From UBA11524 sp964547515 (lineage in GTDB: Bacteria; Bacillota; Clostridia; Christensenellales; Aristaeellaceae): DNA of 10,353 nucleotides. The notes below the pieces were generated by a model, which saw nothing but the letters and a program-made list of their open reading frames with translations, searched no databases and was not told the origin of the DNA. Made by a program: the position numbers and the translations under genes. Below are positions 1-6,482 of this stretch, piece after piece. Location: the NCBI GenBank assembly GCA_964547515.1, contig CAZJOA010000100.1, positions 1-10,353 on the forward strand. Reading direction: 5' to 3'. How positions within the stretch are numbered: the first letter of the stretch is position 1; every line of letters begins with the position of its first letter.

Positions 1-1293
1 GCCGCCGACGAAGGAGATCTTCTGACAGGGCATGGCGTACATTCTGATGTTGTGCAGCACCTGCTTCTCCTCGGTGTAGACGAAGTCCACATCGTCGAAG
101 GTGACGCCGCCTTCCAGCCTGGTCAGCGTGGTCGTGCCGTCCTGATGGGGATGCTTCCATGCCCACAGGCCGGTGCGCTTTTCGCTTTCGACCAGGTGAC
201 CGTTTTCGTCCTCATGGGCGTTGACCAGCTCCACATAGCCCTCGTCCTTCTCGGGCTCGGCGTCCATCAGCTCGAACACGCGGCGTGCACCCGCCATGGC
301 CATGATGATGGAGTTCATCTGCTGGGTCACCTGGGTGATGGGCTGGGTGAAGTTCTTGTTCAGGGTCAGGTAGGTGACGAGCTTACCAACGGTCATCAGC
401 GCATTGTTGGACAGGATGGCCAGTGCAGAGCCGACCATGGCGCAGATGACGTAGGAGATGTGGCCGAGGTTGTTGTTGATCGGGCCCATGGTGTTGGACC
501 AGCGGTTCGCCTCGTGGGCGGCGCTGCGGAGGTTCTCGTTCAGCTCGTTGAAGTTCTCCTGCGCCTTTTCCTCGTGGCAGAAGACCTTCACGACCTTCTG
601 GCCGGTGGTCATTTCCTCGATGAAGCCGTTGAGCTTGCCCAGGTTCTCCTGCTGGGCGACGAAGTACTTGCCGCACAGGCCGACCAGCTTGCCGGAGACG
701 AGCATGGTCAGCGAGACCAGCACGATGGACAGCACGGTCATGATGGGGGAGAGGGTGACCATGGAGACGAAGGTCATCACCAGGGTGGTGGCGGAGTTGA
801 CCAGCTGGGTCAGGCTCTGCCCGATGAGCATGCGCATGGTGTCCACGTCGTTGGTGTAGACGGACATGATGTCGCCGTGGGAATGGGTGTCGAAATACTT
901 GATGGGCAGCTCCTCCATTTTGGAGAAGAGCTCATTGCGGATCTTGAGCATGCTGCCCTGGGTGACGACGACCATGATGCGCTGCTGCAAATAGGAGCAG
1001 GCGATGCCGCAGGCGAGGATGCCGGCGAGCTGGAACAGTCGGGTGCTCAGGTCGGCGAAGGTCTTCGTGCCTTCTATGATACCGGCGATGTAGACATCGA
1101 TCAGGTCTTCGGTGAAGAGCGTGCCCTGCAGGGTGCAGTAGGCGGTGGCGAAAATGCACAGCAGCACCACGATGAAGTGCACGCCGTAGTTCTTCATGAT
1201 GAATTTGAGGACGCGGGCCAGCAGCTTGCCCTGTCCCTTGATGGACATGGCGGGCATGGGCGTGCCGCGACGGCGAGGACCGGGACCCATCAT
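1..1293 (-). CDS. ABC exporter subunit B, half-transporter (3' end cut by window edge)
   Basis: This is the N-terminal 431 residues of a type IV (exporter-fold) ABC half-transporter that probably pairs with the product of the gene just upstream to expel drugs or other lipophilic compounds. A basic Gly/Pro/Arg-rich leader (residues 1-24) precedes a six-helix membrane domain (about 35-335, with clear hydrophobic stretches near 38-55, 85-103, 165-200 and 280-300). The nucleotide-binding domain then begins (about 395), and the window ends at SFVGG, the first residues of Walker A. The catalytic motifs are therefore not visible. The start is the upstream ATG of an ATG-ATG pair. Its AGGAGG lies inside the last codons of the preceding gene, and the two genes are separated by only 2 bp, so translational coupling is likely. 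By analogy with TM287/TM288-type and BmrCD-type pairs this should be the subunit with canonical Walker B Glu and H-loop His, which cannot be checked here. Confidence 0.93.
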   Translation of the reverse strand, partial: MMGPGPRRRGTPMPAMSIKGQGKLLARVLKFIMKNYGVHFIVVLLCIFATAYCTLQGTLFTEDLIDVYIAGIIEGTKTFADLSTRLFQLAGILACGIACSYLQQRIMVVVTQGSMLKIRNELFSKMEELPIKYFDTHSHGDIMSVYTNDVDTMRMLIGQSLTQLVNSATTLVMTFVSMVTLSPIMTVLSIVLVSLTMLVSGKLVGLCGKYFVAQQENLGKLNGFIEEMTTGQKVVKVFCHEEKAQENFNELNENLRSAAHEANRWSNTMGPINNNLGHISYVICAMVGSALAILSNNALMTVGKLVTYLTLNKNFTQPITQVTQQMNSIIMAMAGARRVFELMDAEPEKDEGYVELVNAHEDENGHLVESEKRTGLWAWKHPHQDGTTTLTRLEGGVTFDDVDFVYTEEKQVLHNIRMYAMPCQKISFVGG

Positions 1294-1295
1294 AA

Positions 1296-3155
1296 TCAAG
1301 CGCCTCCTTTCTTGGCCTTCGGGGCGGACTTGGGCGGGAAGGGCGGCCTACCGGGCTGGGGGCGCTTCTCGCTGAGCTTGTTGATGTCGAACACTTCAAT
1401 GTCCTTGTCGCTGTTGGTCTCGTCGAAGTCACCCGAGCCGCCAACCTGCGCCTCGAAGATCTCGCGGTAGATGTCGCTCTTCTCCAGCAGCTTTTCATGC
1501 GTGTCGAAGTTGGTGATGCGGCCGTCCTCCATGACGATGATGCGATCCGCATCCTGCACGGACGCGATGCGCTGGGCGATGATGATCTTGGTCGTGCCGG
1601 GGATGGCTTCCTTGAAGGCGCGGCGGATCTTGGCATCGGTGGCGGTGTCCACCGCGGAGGTGGAATCATCGAGAATGAGCACGCGGGGCTTTTTCAACAG
1701 GGCGCGGGCGATGCACAGGCGCTGCTTCTGACCGCCGGAGACATTCGTGCCGCCCTGTTCGATGAAGGTGTCGTACTTGTCGGGCATCTTCTCGATGAAT
1801 TCATCCGCGCAGGCCTGACGGCACGCGGCCTGGCATTCCTCGAGGGTGGCGTCCTCCTTGCCCCAGCGGAGGTTATCCAGGATCGTGCCGGAGAAGAGGA
1901 CGTTCTGCTGGAGCACCACGGCGACCTGATTGCGCAGGGTCTCCAGGTCGTAGTCGCGCACATCCACATCGCCGACGCAGACAGAGCCTTCGGTCACGTC
2001 ATAGAGGCGGCTGATGAGGCTGACCAGGGTGGACTTGCCGCAGCCCGTGCCGCCGATGATGCCGATGGTCTCGCCGGACTTGATGTGCAGGTCGATGTCC
2101 TGGAGGATGTTGTCACCCGAGCCTTCCGCATGGTACTTGAAGGAGACATGGTTGAAGTCGATGTCGCCATTGGGGACAACCATGGTGGGGGATTCGGGAT
2201 CGACGATGGAGGGCTGCTCCTCAATGACCTCCAGCACGCGCTTACCGGCGGCGCTGGTCATGGTCAGGTTGACGAAGATCATGGAGAGCATCATCAGGTT
2301 CATCAGGATGGACATGACATAGGAGAACATGGCGCTCAGGTCACCCACGGCCATGCTGCCATCGCAGACCAGATTCGCGCCGAACCAGGACAGCAGCAGG
2401 ATGACGGTGTACACCGTGGCCATCATGATGGGGTGGTTGAGGGCGATGATGTTCTCGGCCTTGACGAAGAGCTTGTAGACATTGCCGGAGGCCTCGCGGA
2501 ACTTCTCGCTTTCGTGATCCTCGCGGACGAAGGCCTTCACCACGCGGATGGCCTTCACGTTCTCCTGCACGGAAGCGTTCAGCGCGTCGTACTTCTTGAA
2601 GACCTGGCTGAACAGGCGGGAGACGGTGGTGATGATGATGGACAGGGTGATGCCCAGGAAGACCAGCGCCACCAGGAAGATGACGGACAGCCGCGCATTG
2701 ATGCTCAGCGCCGCGATGAGGGAGCAGATCAGCGTCATGGGTGCACGGACGGCGATGCGCGTAATCATCTGGAAGGTGTTCTGGATGTTGGTGACATCGG
2801 TGGTCAGGCGGGTGACCAGGCCGGCGGTGGAGAACTTGTCGATATTGGCGAAGGAGAAACGCTGGATGTTCTCATACATGGCCTGACGCAGATTCGCGCC
2901 GAAGCCGGTGGACGCATGGCTGGCCAGATGGGCACAGGCCACGCCGATGGCCAGGCTGAGCAGCGCCAGCGCCATCATCAGCAGGCCGTACTTGATGAGG
3001 GCGTTCATATCGCCGGCGGACACGCCCTGATTGATGAGCTGAGCCATCACCAGGGGGATCAGCACTTCCATCAGCACTTCGCCCGCCGCACAGATCGGCG
3101 TGAGAATGGCTGACCTTTTGTACTGCTTCACATAGGAAGCGAGCTTTTTAATCAT
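1296..3155 (-). CDS. ABC exporter subunit A with degenerate nucleotide-binding site
   Basis: This 619-residue half-transporter has a membrane domain (about 15-310) and a nucleotide-binding domain (about 330-572). Visible motifs are Walker A GGTGCGKST (368-376), Q-loop near 416, signature NVSGGQKQR (471-479), Walker B LILDD (493-497) and IIAQRI (525-530). Asp497 stands where most ABC ATPases have the catalytic Glu, and Gln528 replaces the H-loop His. Both substitutions are known in the degenerate subunit of heterodimeric exporters such as TM287/TM288. The inferred job is therefore the regulatory half of a heterodimer with the downstream gene. A Pro- and Lys/Arg-rich tail (about 596-619) follows the ATPase domain. 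The start chosen is the ATG at 3153-3155, which follows GGAAGG and begins MIKKLASYVK. It overlaps the marR stop by 8 bp. A longer in-frame reading to 3293 would run through marR and is rejected. Substrate is unknown. Confidence 0.95.
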   Translation of the reverse strand: MIKKLASYVKQYKRSAILTPICAAGEVLMEVLIPLVMAQLINQGVSAGDMNALIKYGLLMMALALLSLAIGVACAHLASHASTGFGANLRQAMYENIQRFSFANIDKFSTAGLVTRLTTDVTNIQNTFQMITRIAVRAPMTLICSLIAALSINARLSVIFLVALVFLGITLSIIITTVSRLFSQVFKKYDALNASVQENVKAIRVVKAFVREDHESEKFREASGNVYKLFVKAENIIALNHPIMMATVYTVILLLSWFGANLVCDGSMAVGDLSAMFSYVMSILMNLMMLSMIFVNLTMTSAAGKRVLEVIEEQPSIVDPESPTMVVPNGDIDFNHVSFKYHAEGSGDNILQDIDLHIKSGETIGIIGGTGCGKSTLVSLISRLYDVTEGSVCVGDVDVRDYDLETLRNQVAVVLQQNVLFSGTILDNLRWGKEDATLEECQAACRQACADEFIEKMPDKYDTFIEQGGTNVSGGQKQRLCIARALLKKPRVLILDDSTSAVDTATDAKIRRAFKEAIPGTTKIIIAQRIASVQDADRIIVMEDGRITNFDTHEKLLEKSDIYREIFEAQVGGSGDFDETNSDKDIEVFDINKLSEKRPQPGRPPFPPKSAPKAKKGGA

Positions 3156-3621
3156 GGATTCCCTTCCTTTCGCTGTTTTGTTCGGGATTGGGCTGCCGCA
3201 CGGCCTCATAAACCTTCTTGAGGCAGTGGAGCAGCTGCTCTTTTTCCTCCTCGGACAGGAGGGCAGTGAGGCGCTTTTCGGTCTCCACGACACCCTGACG
3301 GCTCATCGCGTGGAGTGCCAAGCCGTCCTCGGTGAGGCGGACGAGCTTGACGCGGCGATCCGTGGGGTCGGGGAGGGCCTGGATCAGCCCCTTCTTCTCC
3401 AGCCGGGAGACCAGTCCTGCCACGGTGGACTGGGCGGCGCAGAAATGCTCCTCCAGCTCCTTGAGGGAGAGGGTGTAGCCCTCGGCTCTTGCCAGCTGGA
3501 TCAGGACGCGGTTCTGCTGCATGGTGAGGTTGACTTTTTGCAGGTTCTGGTTGGCATCCTTGGCCAGGGCATTGTCGATGCGCTTGATGTACCAGCCATA
3601 GCCTGCAATGGGCGTTTCCAT
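3148..3621 (-). CDS. MarR-family transcriptional regulator
   Basis: This 157-residue protein has the MarR layout: N-terminal dimerisation helix, winged helix-turn-helix (about 33-105) and C-terminal helix (about 117-145). The recognition region reads AAQSTVAGLVSRLEKKGLI (62-80), and the wing carries the family hallmark DPTDRR...LTEDG (85-100). Proteins of this family bind short palindromes as dimers and usually release DNA when a small ligand or oxidant is present. Being first gene of an operon with two exporter subunits, it most likely represses its own promoter and derepresses efflux. The start is supported by AAGGAGG six bases upstream of ATG. Its 3' end overlaps the exporter start by 8 bp. 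Cys61 lies beside the recognition helix, but I have no evidence that it senses oxidants. The ligand cannot be predicted. Confidence 0.94.
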   Translation of the reverse strand: METPIAGYGWYIKRIDNALAKDANQNLQKVNLTMQQNRVLIQLARAEGYTLSLKELEEHFCAAQSTVAGLVSRLEKKGLIQALPDPTDRRVKLVRLTEDGLALHAMSRQGVVETEKRLTALLSEEEKEQLLHCLKKVYEAVRQPNPEQNSERKGIHD

Positions 3622-3654
3622 GGTGCTCCTCCTTTTCCTGAATTACAAGGGTGA

Positions 3655-3683
3655 ATTATAGCAGAACAATCGCATGATGTCAA
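3655..3683 (-). promoter_or_regulatory. Consensus sigma-A promoter of marR-exporter operon
   Basis: Read on the minus strand, TTGACA (3683-3678) is followed after exactly 17 bases by TATAAT (3660-3655), a perfect match to the vegetative consensus in both boxes. Transcription should begin near 3648, giving a leader of roughly 27 nt with the marR ribosome binding site at 3628-3634. Such a strong promoter is typical of genes that are held down by a repressor, which fits the overlapping dyad. Confidence 0.9.
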
Positions 3684-3697
3684 TAGCTTGCGATTGA
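3667..3697. promoter_or_regulatory. Probable MarR operator: dyad over the -35 box plus extra half-site
   Basis: An 18-bp imperfect palindrome, TCAATAGCT-TGCGATTGA (3680-3697, 7 of 9 arm positions matching), overlaps the -35 hexamer. A further exact half-site CAATCGCA (3667-3674) lies between -35 and -10. Together with TGCGATTG (3689-3696) it also forms a perfect 8-bp inverted repeat with a 14-bp spacer. Size, symmetry and position are as expected for a MarR dimer that blocks RNA polymerase. That the marR product binds here is inference. Confidence 0.65.
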
Positions 3698-3722
3698 TTT
3701 CATGTACAGTTCATTTTCGGAC

Positions 3723-3745
3723 AAAAAAACCGCCCCGAAGGGCGG
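3723..3745 (-). terminator. Intrinsic terminator of the vanW-like...ppaC operon
   Basis: On the minus strand a perfect 6-bp stem CCGCCC/GGGCGG is closed by a UUCG tetraloop and followed at once by seven U residues. C(UUCG)G loops are exceptionally stable. It faces transcripts coming from ppaC and lies 167 bases past that stop codon. It also insulates the downstream marR promoter. The plus strand has no T-run after the stem, so it is not bidirectional. Confidence 0.93.
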
Positions 3746-3780
3746 ATGACGGCGACGAAATGAACCCCGCGCGGGAATTC

Positions 3781-3795
3781 TATGCAGGAACAGCC
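3781..3795. repeat. Near-identical direct repeat, copy 1
   Basis: TATGCAGGAACAGCC recurs at 3868-3881 as TATGCAGAACAGCC, differing only by one missing G. The two copies are about 87 bases apart, on either side of the clamp and 18-bp palindrome. In minus-strand RNA each copy (GGCUGUUC(C)UGCAUA) precedes a hairpin with a GCGC or GCGU loop. Confidence 0.75.
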
Positions 3796-3808
3796 CCCCC
3801 TCGTCATA

Positions 3809-3826
3809 GTCGGACGATCGTCCGAC
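3809..3826. repeat. Perfect 18-bp palindrome inside a C7/G6 clamp
   Basis: GTCGGACGATCGTCCGAC is its own reverse complement with no mismatch. GCCCCCCC (3793-3800) and GGGGGGC (3836-3842) flank it and are complementary to each other. As DNA it could be a dimeric protein site or a cruciform. As RNA it makes a 7-bp stem with a GAUC loop on top of a G/C stem. It is more likely part of the RNA structure, given the terminator downstream, but this is not proven. Confidence 0.8.
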
Positions 3827-3867
3827 AACTTCCTCGGGGGGCGCTCCCTCCGTCCACGCGGACGCTG

Positions 3868-3881
3868 TATGCAGAACAGCC
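3868..3881. repeat. Near-identical direct repeat, copy 2
   Basis: This is the partner of the repeat at 3781-3795, lacking one G. In the minus-strand RNA it can itself close into a small hairpin, GCUGU-UCUGCAU-ACAGC, using the bases that follow it. Confidence 0.75.
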
Positions 3882-3911
3882 TGCTCAATCGCAAAACCGG
3901 TCGAAGCCCCC

Positions 3912-5528
3912 TTACCCCCAGAGGGCGGCCAGCGCCGGGATGATCTGCTTTTTCCGGCTGACGACACCGGGGAGGTAGACATGCTGTCCGGCGATCTTGC
4001 CCGTGTCGAAGGCCTGCTGGATGGCTTCTTCGTCGCCGAGGAAGACCAGCTCCGTGCCGCAGCGCAGCACGTCGGTGAGCATCATCAGCACCATGTCGTA
4101 GCCCCGCAGCGCCTTGAGCTTCTCCATCGCCGGGAGAAACTCGTCCATCCGGGCAAGCAGGCTTTCCGCATCCAGACAGGTGACCTGGCTGACTCCGAGG
4201 GCGTGTCCGGCGATGTGGAATTCCTTGAAGTCGGTGTTGATGAGCGCCTCGACGGGCTTGTCCGCCCCGGATGCCGCCGAGAACATGTCGCGCCCCAGCT
4301 GCTCCAGGTCGATGTCCGCAATGCGTGCCATGCGTTCGGCCATGCGGCGGTCACGGGCGGTGCAGGTCGGGGACTTGAAGAGCACCGTGTCCGAAAGGAT
4401 GGCGGCGGCCATCAGCCCGGCCAGCTTGGGGGAGGGCATCAGCCCGCGCTCCTGGAACATGGTCGCCACGATGGTGGTCGTTGAGCCGACCGGCTCGTTC
4501 CGCATGAAGACGGGATGCCCGGTCTGCACGTCCGCCAGACGGTGATGGTCGATGATGGCGACGATCTCCGCCTGATCCAGCCCGGGAATGGATTGACTCT
4601 TCTCGTTGTGATCCACCAGAACGACGCGCTTGCGCTTGGGGCGCAGCAGGTGATAGCGGCTCAGCGTGCCGACGACACGTCCGCGGTGGTCGATGATGGG
4701 GTAGGAGCGATAGCGGCTTTGCAGCACGGTCTCGCGCACATCGTCGATGAAGTCGTTCAGGTGGAAGTAGACCAGATTTTCGGTCTGGGCGATGCGTCCG
4801 ACGGGAATGGCCTGATAGATCATGCGTGCGGCGCGGTAGGCATCGCAGGGGGTGACGATGAGGCAGGTCTGACTGCGGATGCCGATGAAGCGTTCGGGCA
4901 TGGCATCCTGACAGAGAATGACGCAGCTCGCCCCGGCGCGGATGGCCTCGTCGATGACGTCCTCCTGATGGCCGCACAGGACGATCGCGCCCTCGCGGAT
5001 GGCATGCGACCCGCCGGAGCAGGGAAGCGCGATGACCACCTCGCCCGATATGGTGTCGAAGGTGTCCTCCTCGCTGTTGACGATGTGCCCCTCCAGCGCG
5101 GACAGGAGGTTGAACACGGGCACGTCCTTTACGCGGGGATCACTGATGGAGGCCATGTCGCTTTCGGCTACGCCGCCTGCGGTAATCATGCCGTAGAGGC
5201 TGCCGTCCTCGCGGGTGACGGGGATGGCGGACAGCGCCTGATGATCCATCAGCATCTGCCAGGCATGGCTGACGGGCACCTGCTGCCCGATGGCGGGCGG
5301 TGTGTCGAAGTCGATGTCGCGCACCTGCGTCCGGACGGTGGAGAGCAGCAGGGGCGGCTCGAAGCCGAAGCGCTCCAGCAGGAAGCGGCTCTCGTCATTG
5401 GGCTGACCGAGCATCGCGGCGATGTACTCCGAGTCACCCAGCGCATTGTGGAGTGCCGCATAAGCCATGGCGGACACGATGGAGTCCGTGTCCGGGTTGC
5501 GATGGCCGCATACATAGATCGGGTCCAA
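3912..5528 (-). CDS. ppaC: CBS/DRTGG-domain family II inorganic pyrophosphatase (TTG start)
   Basis: This cytosolic enzyme hydrolyses pyrophosphate to two phosphates using Mn2+ or Co2+, pulling biosynthetic reactions forward. The 538 residues show the DHH catalytic domain split by a regulatory insert: GHRNPDTD (8-15; His9, Asp13, Asp15), CBS1 (about 84-120), DRTGG domain (about 135-245), CBS2 (about 247-297), VDHNE (305-309), DHH (327-329), ILSD (377-380) and the C-terminal DHHA2 domain ending with SRKKQ (524-528), the substrate-binding signature. All metal ligands are present. Family members with this insert are inhibited by AMP or ADP and activated by ATP or diadenosine polyphosphates, so regulation by energy state is expected. 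The start is TTG, preceded at six bases by GGGAGGG (5535-5541). No ATG gives the conserved N-terminus without reading through the upstream gene. It lies 16 bp after the CHAP gene and is last in the operon. Confidence 0.96.
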   Translation of the reverse strand: MDPIYVCGHRNPDTDSIVSAMAYAALHNALGDSEYIAAMLGQPNDESRFLLERFGFEPPLLLSTVRTQVRDIDFDTPPAIGQQVPVSHAWQMLMDHQALSAIPVTREDGSLYGMITAGGVAESDMASISDPRVKDVPVFNLLSALEGHIVNSEEDTFDTISGEVVIALPCSGGSHAIREGAIVLCGHQEDVIDEAIRAGASCVILCQDAMPERFIGIRSQTCLIVTPCDAYRAARMIYQAIPVGRIAQTENLVYFHLNDFIDDVRETVLQSRYRSYPIIDHRGRVVGTLSRYHLLRPKRKRVVLVDHNEKSQSIPGLDQAEIVAIIDHHRLADVQTGHPVFMRNEPVGSTTTIVATMFQERGLMPSPKLAGLMAAAILSDTVLFKSPTCTARDRRMAERMARIADIDLEQLGRDMFSAASGADKPVEALINTDFKEFHIAGHALGVSQVTCLDAESLLARMDEFLPAMEKLKALRGYDMVLMMLTDVLRCGTELVFLGDEEAIQQAFDTGKIAGQHVYLPGVVSRKKQIIPALAALWG

Positions 5529-5534
5529 CAGAAT

Positions 5535-5541
5535 CCCTCCC
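5535..5541 (-). promoter_or_regulatory. Ribosome binding site that fixes the ppaC TTG start
   Basis: GGGAGGG on the minus strand lies six bases before TTG (5528-5526), which begins the expected DPIYVCGHRNPDTD N-terminus. An in-frame CTG directly before this TTG is the only close alternative. Confidence 0.8.
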
Positions 5542-5544
5542 GGG

Positions 5545-6453
5545 TCAGTCGTAGAAGTCGTCATCCTCCTCCGCGACGGCCCATGCGTCGCCGTCCCGGA
5601 AGAGTTTCTCGTTGTAGAGCTGATTGAGCCTGGTCTGCGTCTCGATATTGGCGATGCCCAGGAGCTTGAGGCCGTATTCGGTCTGGAAGCGGTTGATGGC
5701 ATCCACCGTCGCCGGGCCGTAGTAGCCGTCCGCACTGCCCTCGGGCAGCCAGCCCAGGTAGATCAGCTTCTGCTGAAGCTCGGTGACCTTCTGGCCGCTG
5801 TTGCCGGAGCGCATCGTCCAGTCCGCCACGTCATGCACCGTGCCGTAGCCCAGGATCTTCTTGTCCGCTGTGGAGTATTCCACCCGCGCCACGGCCACCG
5901 GGTTGTTCCCCTCGATGCAGTGCAGGGTCACATTGCCCTTGTCGTCCGCCGTGCAGTATTCCACCATGGCCACATGGGAGGTGTTGCTGTCGCTCGTCCA
6001 GGTGAAGAAGACCCAATCGCCGGGCTGGGGGATGTACTCCCCGGCGGTGAGGAAGTGATCCTCGCCCTTGAACCACTGATACCCCCAGTCGGTGAGGTAG
6101 CCGTTGCGGGCGACCCAGCGTCCCTGCTTGATGAACCAGCGCATGCCGGTGTTCTGGCCGGAATAGAGGGGGTATTCCACCTTGAGCAGATCCGTGCCGT
6201 ACTGCTTGTCCACCTGATCGACGCACCAGCAGAGGAACTCGGCGCACCACTGGGCGTAGGGGTCGCCCCAGTATTCGCCGTATTTGGAATAGCCGTGCGC
6301 CCCCTCCTTGTAGCCGACCTCGTTCCCGGCGATCTCCAGCAGGCGGGTGACGTGCTCCGGCACGGGCCATTGGGGGCGGATGACGGCCTCTTCGGCCAGG
6401 GCGGACGGCATGAGCATGCAGAGCAGCAGCAGGCTCGCGATGATACGCTTCAT
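5545..6453 (-). CDS. Secreted CHAP-type peptidoglycan hydrolase with C-terminal PG-binding domain
   Basis: This 302-residue exported protein should cut peptide or amide bonds in the cell wall. A signal peptide (1-20, MKRIIASLLL...PSALA, cleavage before EE) leads to a CHAP/NlpC-like papain-fold domain (about 33-205). Its probable catalytic Cys70 lies in YAQWCAEF, His160 in NTSHVAMVEY, and a polar third residue near IEGNNP (180-185). The C-terminal PG_binding_1 domain (about 217-280) has the usual VTELQQKLIYLG opening and YYGPATVDAINRFQ core. The tail AEEDDDFYD is strongly acidic. The ATG at 6451-6453 is chosen because AAGGAGG lies about ten bases upstream and it opens a proper signal peptide. 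An in-frame ATG 33 bases earlier has no such support. It sits 29 bp after sfsA and 16 bp before ppaC. Whether it acts in growth, division or spore wall turnover cannot be told. Confidence 0.88.
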   Translation of the reverse strand: MKRIIASLLLLCMLMPSALAEEAVIRPQWPVPEHVTRLLEIAGNEVGYKEGAHGYSKYGEYWGDPYAQWCAEFLCWCVDQVDKQYGTDLLKVEYPLYSGQNTGMRWFIKQGRWVARNGYLTDWGYQWFKGEDHFLTAGEYIPQPGDWVFFTWTSDSNTSHVAMVEYCTADDKGNVTLHCIEGNNPVAVARVEYSTADKKILGYGTVHDVADWTMRSGNSGQKVTELQQKLIYLGWLPEGSADGYYGPATVDAINRFQTEYGLKLLGIANIETQTRLNQLYNEKLFRDGDAWAVAEEDDDFYD

Positions 6454-6482
6454 ACGGGGGAAACCTCCTTGGTTGATGGCGA

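Larger units (their letters stand above)
3723..3911 (-). ncRNA. Structured 3' UTR or unassigned small RNA
   Basis: About 190 bases without a credible gene lie between the ppaC stop and the terminator. Read as minus-strand RNA, they offer a chain of hairpins: GCUGU/ACAGC (about 3880-3864), CGUCC-GCGU-GGACG (about 3865-3852), a CCCCCC/GGGGGG clamp enclosing purine-rich internal-loop strands and the perfect stem GUCGGAC/GUCCGAC (3845-3794), GAAUUCCC/GGGGUUC with loop GCGC (about 3780-3762), and the terminator. I see no strong dedicated promoter. TTGCGA-N17-CATACA inside the region is weak, so a processed or read-through product of ppaC mRNA is as likely as an independent RNA. It does not resemble tmRNA, SRP RNA, RNase P RNA or a riboswitch class I can recognise. 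Confidence 0.4.

Noticed and set aside
52..1470. Long plus-strand open frame opposite the ABC subunit genes, and similar ones at 1497-3113, 4515-5627, 5833-6579 and 7226-8704
   Set aside because: They are antisense to genes with clear family motifs. Their predicted proteins are rich in His, Asp, Gly and Val with no recognisable domain, as expected from the complement of GC-rich codons.
3723..3911. Known RNA: tmRNA, 6S, SRP RNA, RNase P RNA, or a riboswitch for marR
   Set aside because: Diagnostic sequences of these RNAs are not seen, and the length is wrong for tmRNA and RNase P. A riboswitch acting on marR is unlikely because the marR promoter lies downstream of the terminator. A 6S-like rod cannot be fully excluded without a covariance search.
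3680..3982. Small open frames (60-100 codons) in the ppaC-marR spacer
   Set aside because: They have no ribosome binding site, cross the terminator or promoter, and are Arg/Pro-rich. The strong inverted repeats explain the region better as RNA or regulatory DNA.
5529..5735. Upstream extension of ppaC to an ATG at 5735
   Set aside because: It would overlap the CHAP gene by about 190 bp and add an Arg/Ser/Thr-rich stretch not found in the family. The TTG at 5528 has a good ribosome binding site and gives the conserved N-terminus.
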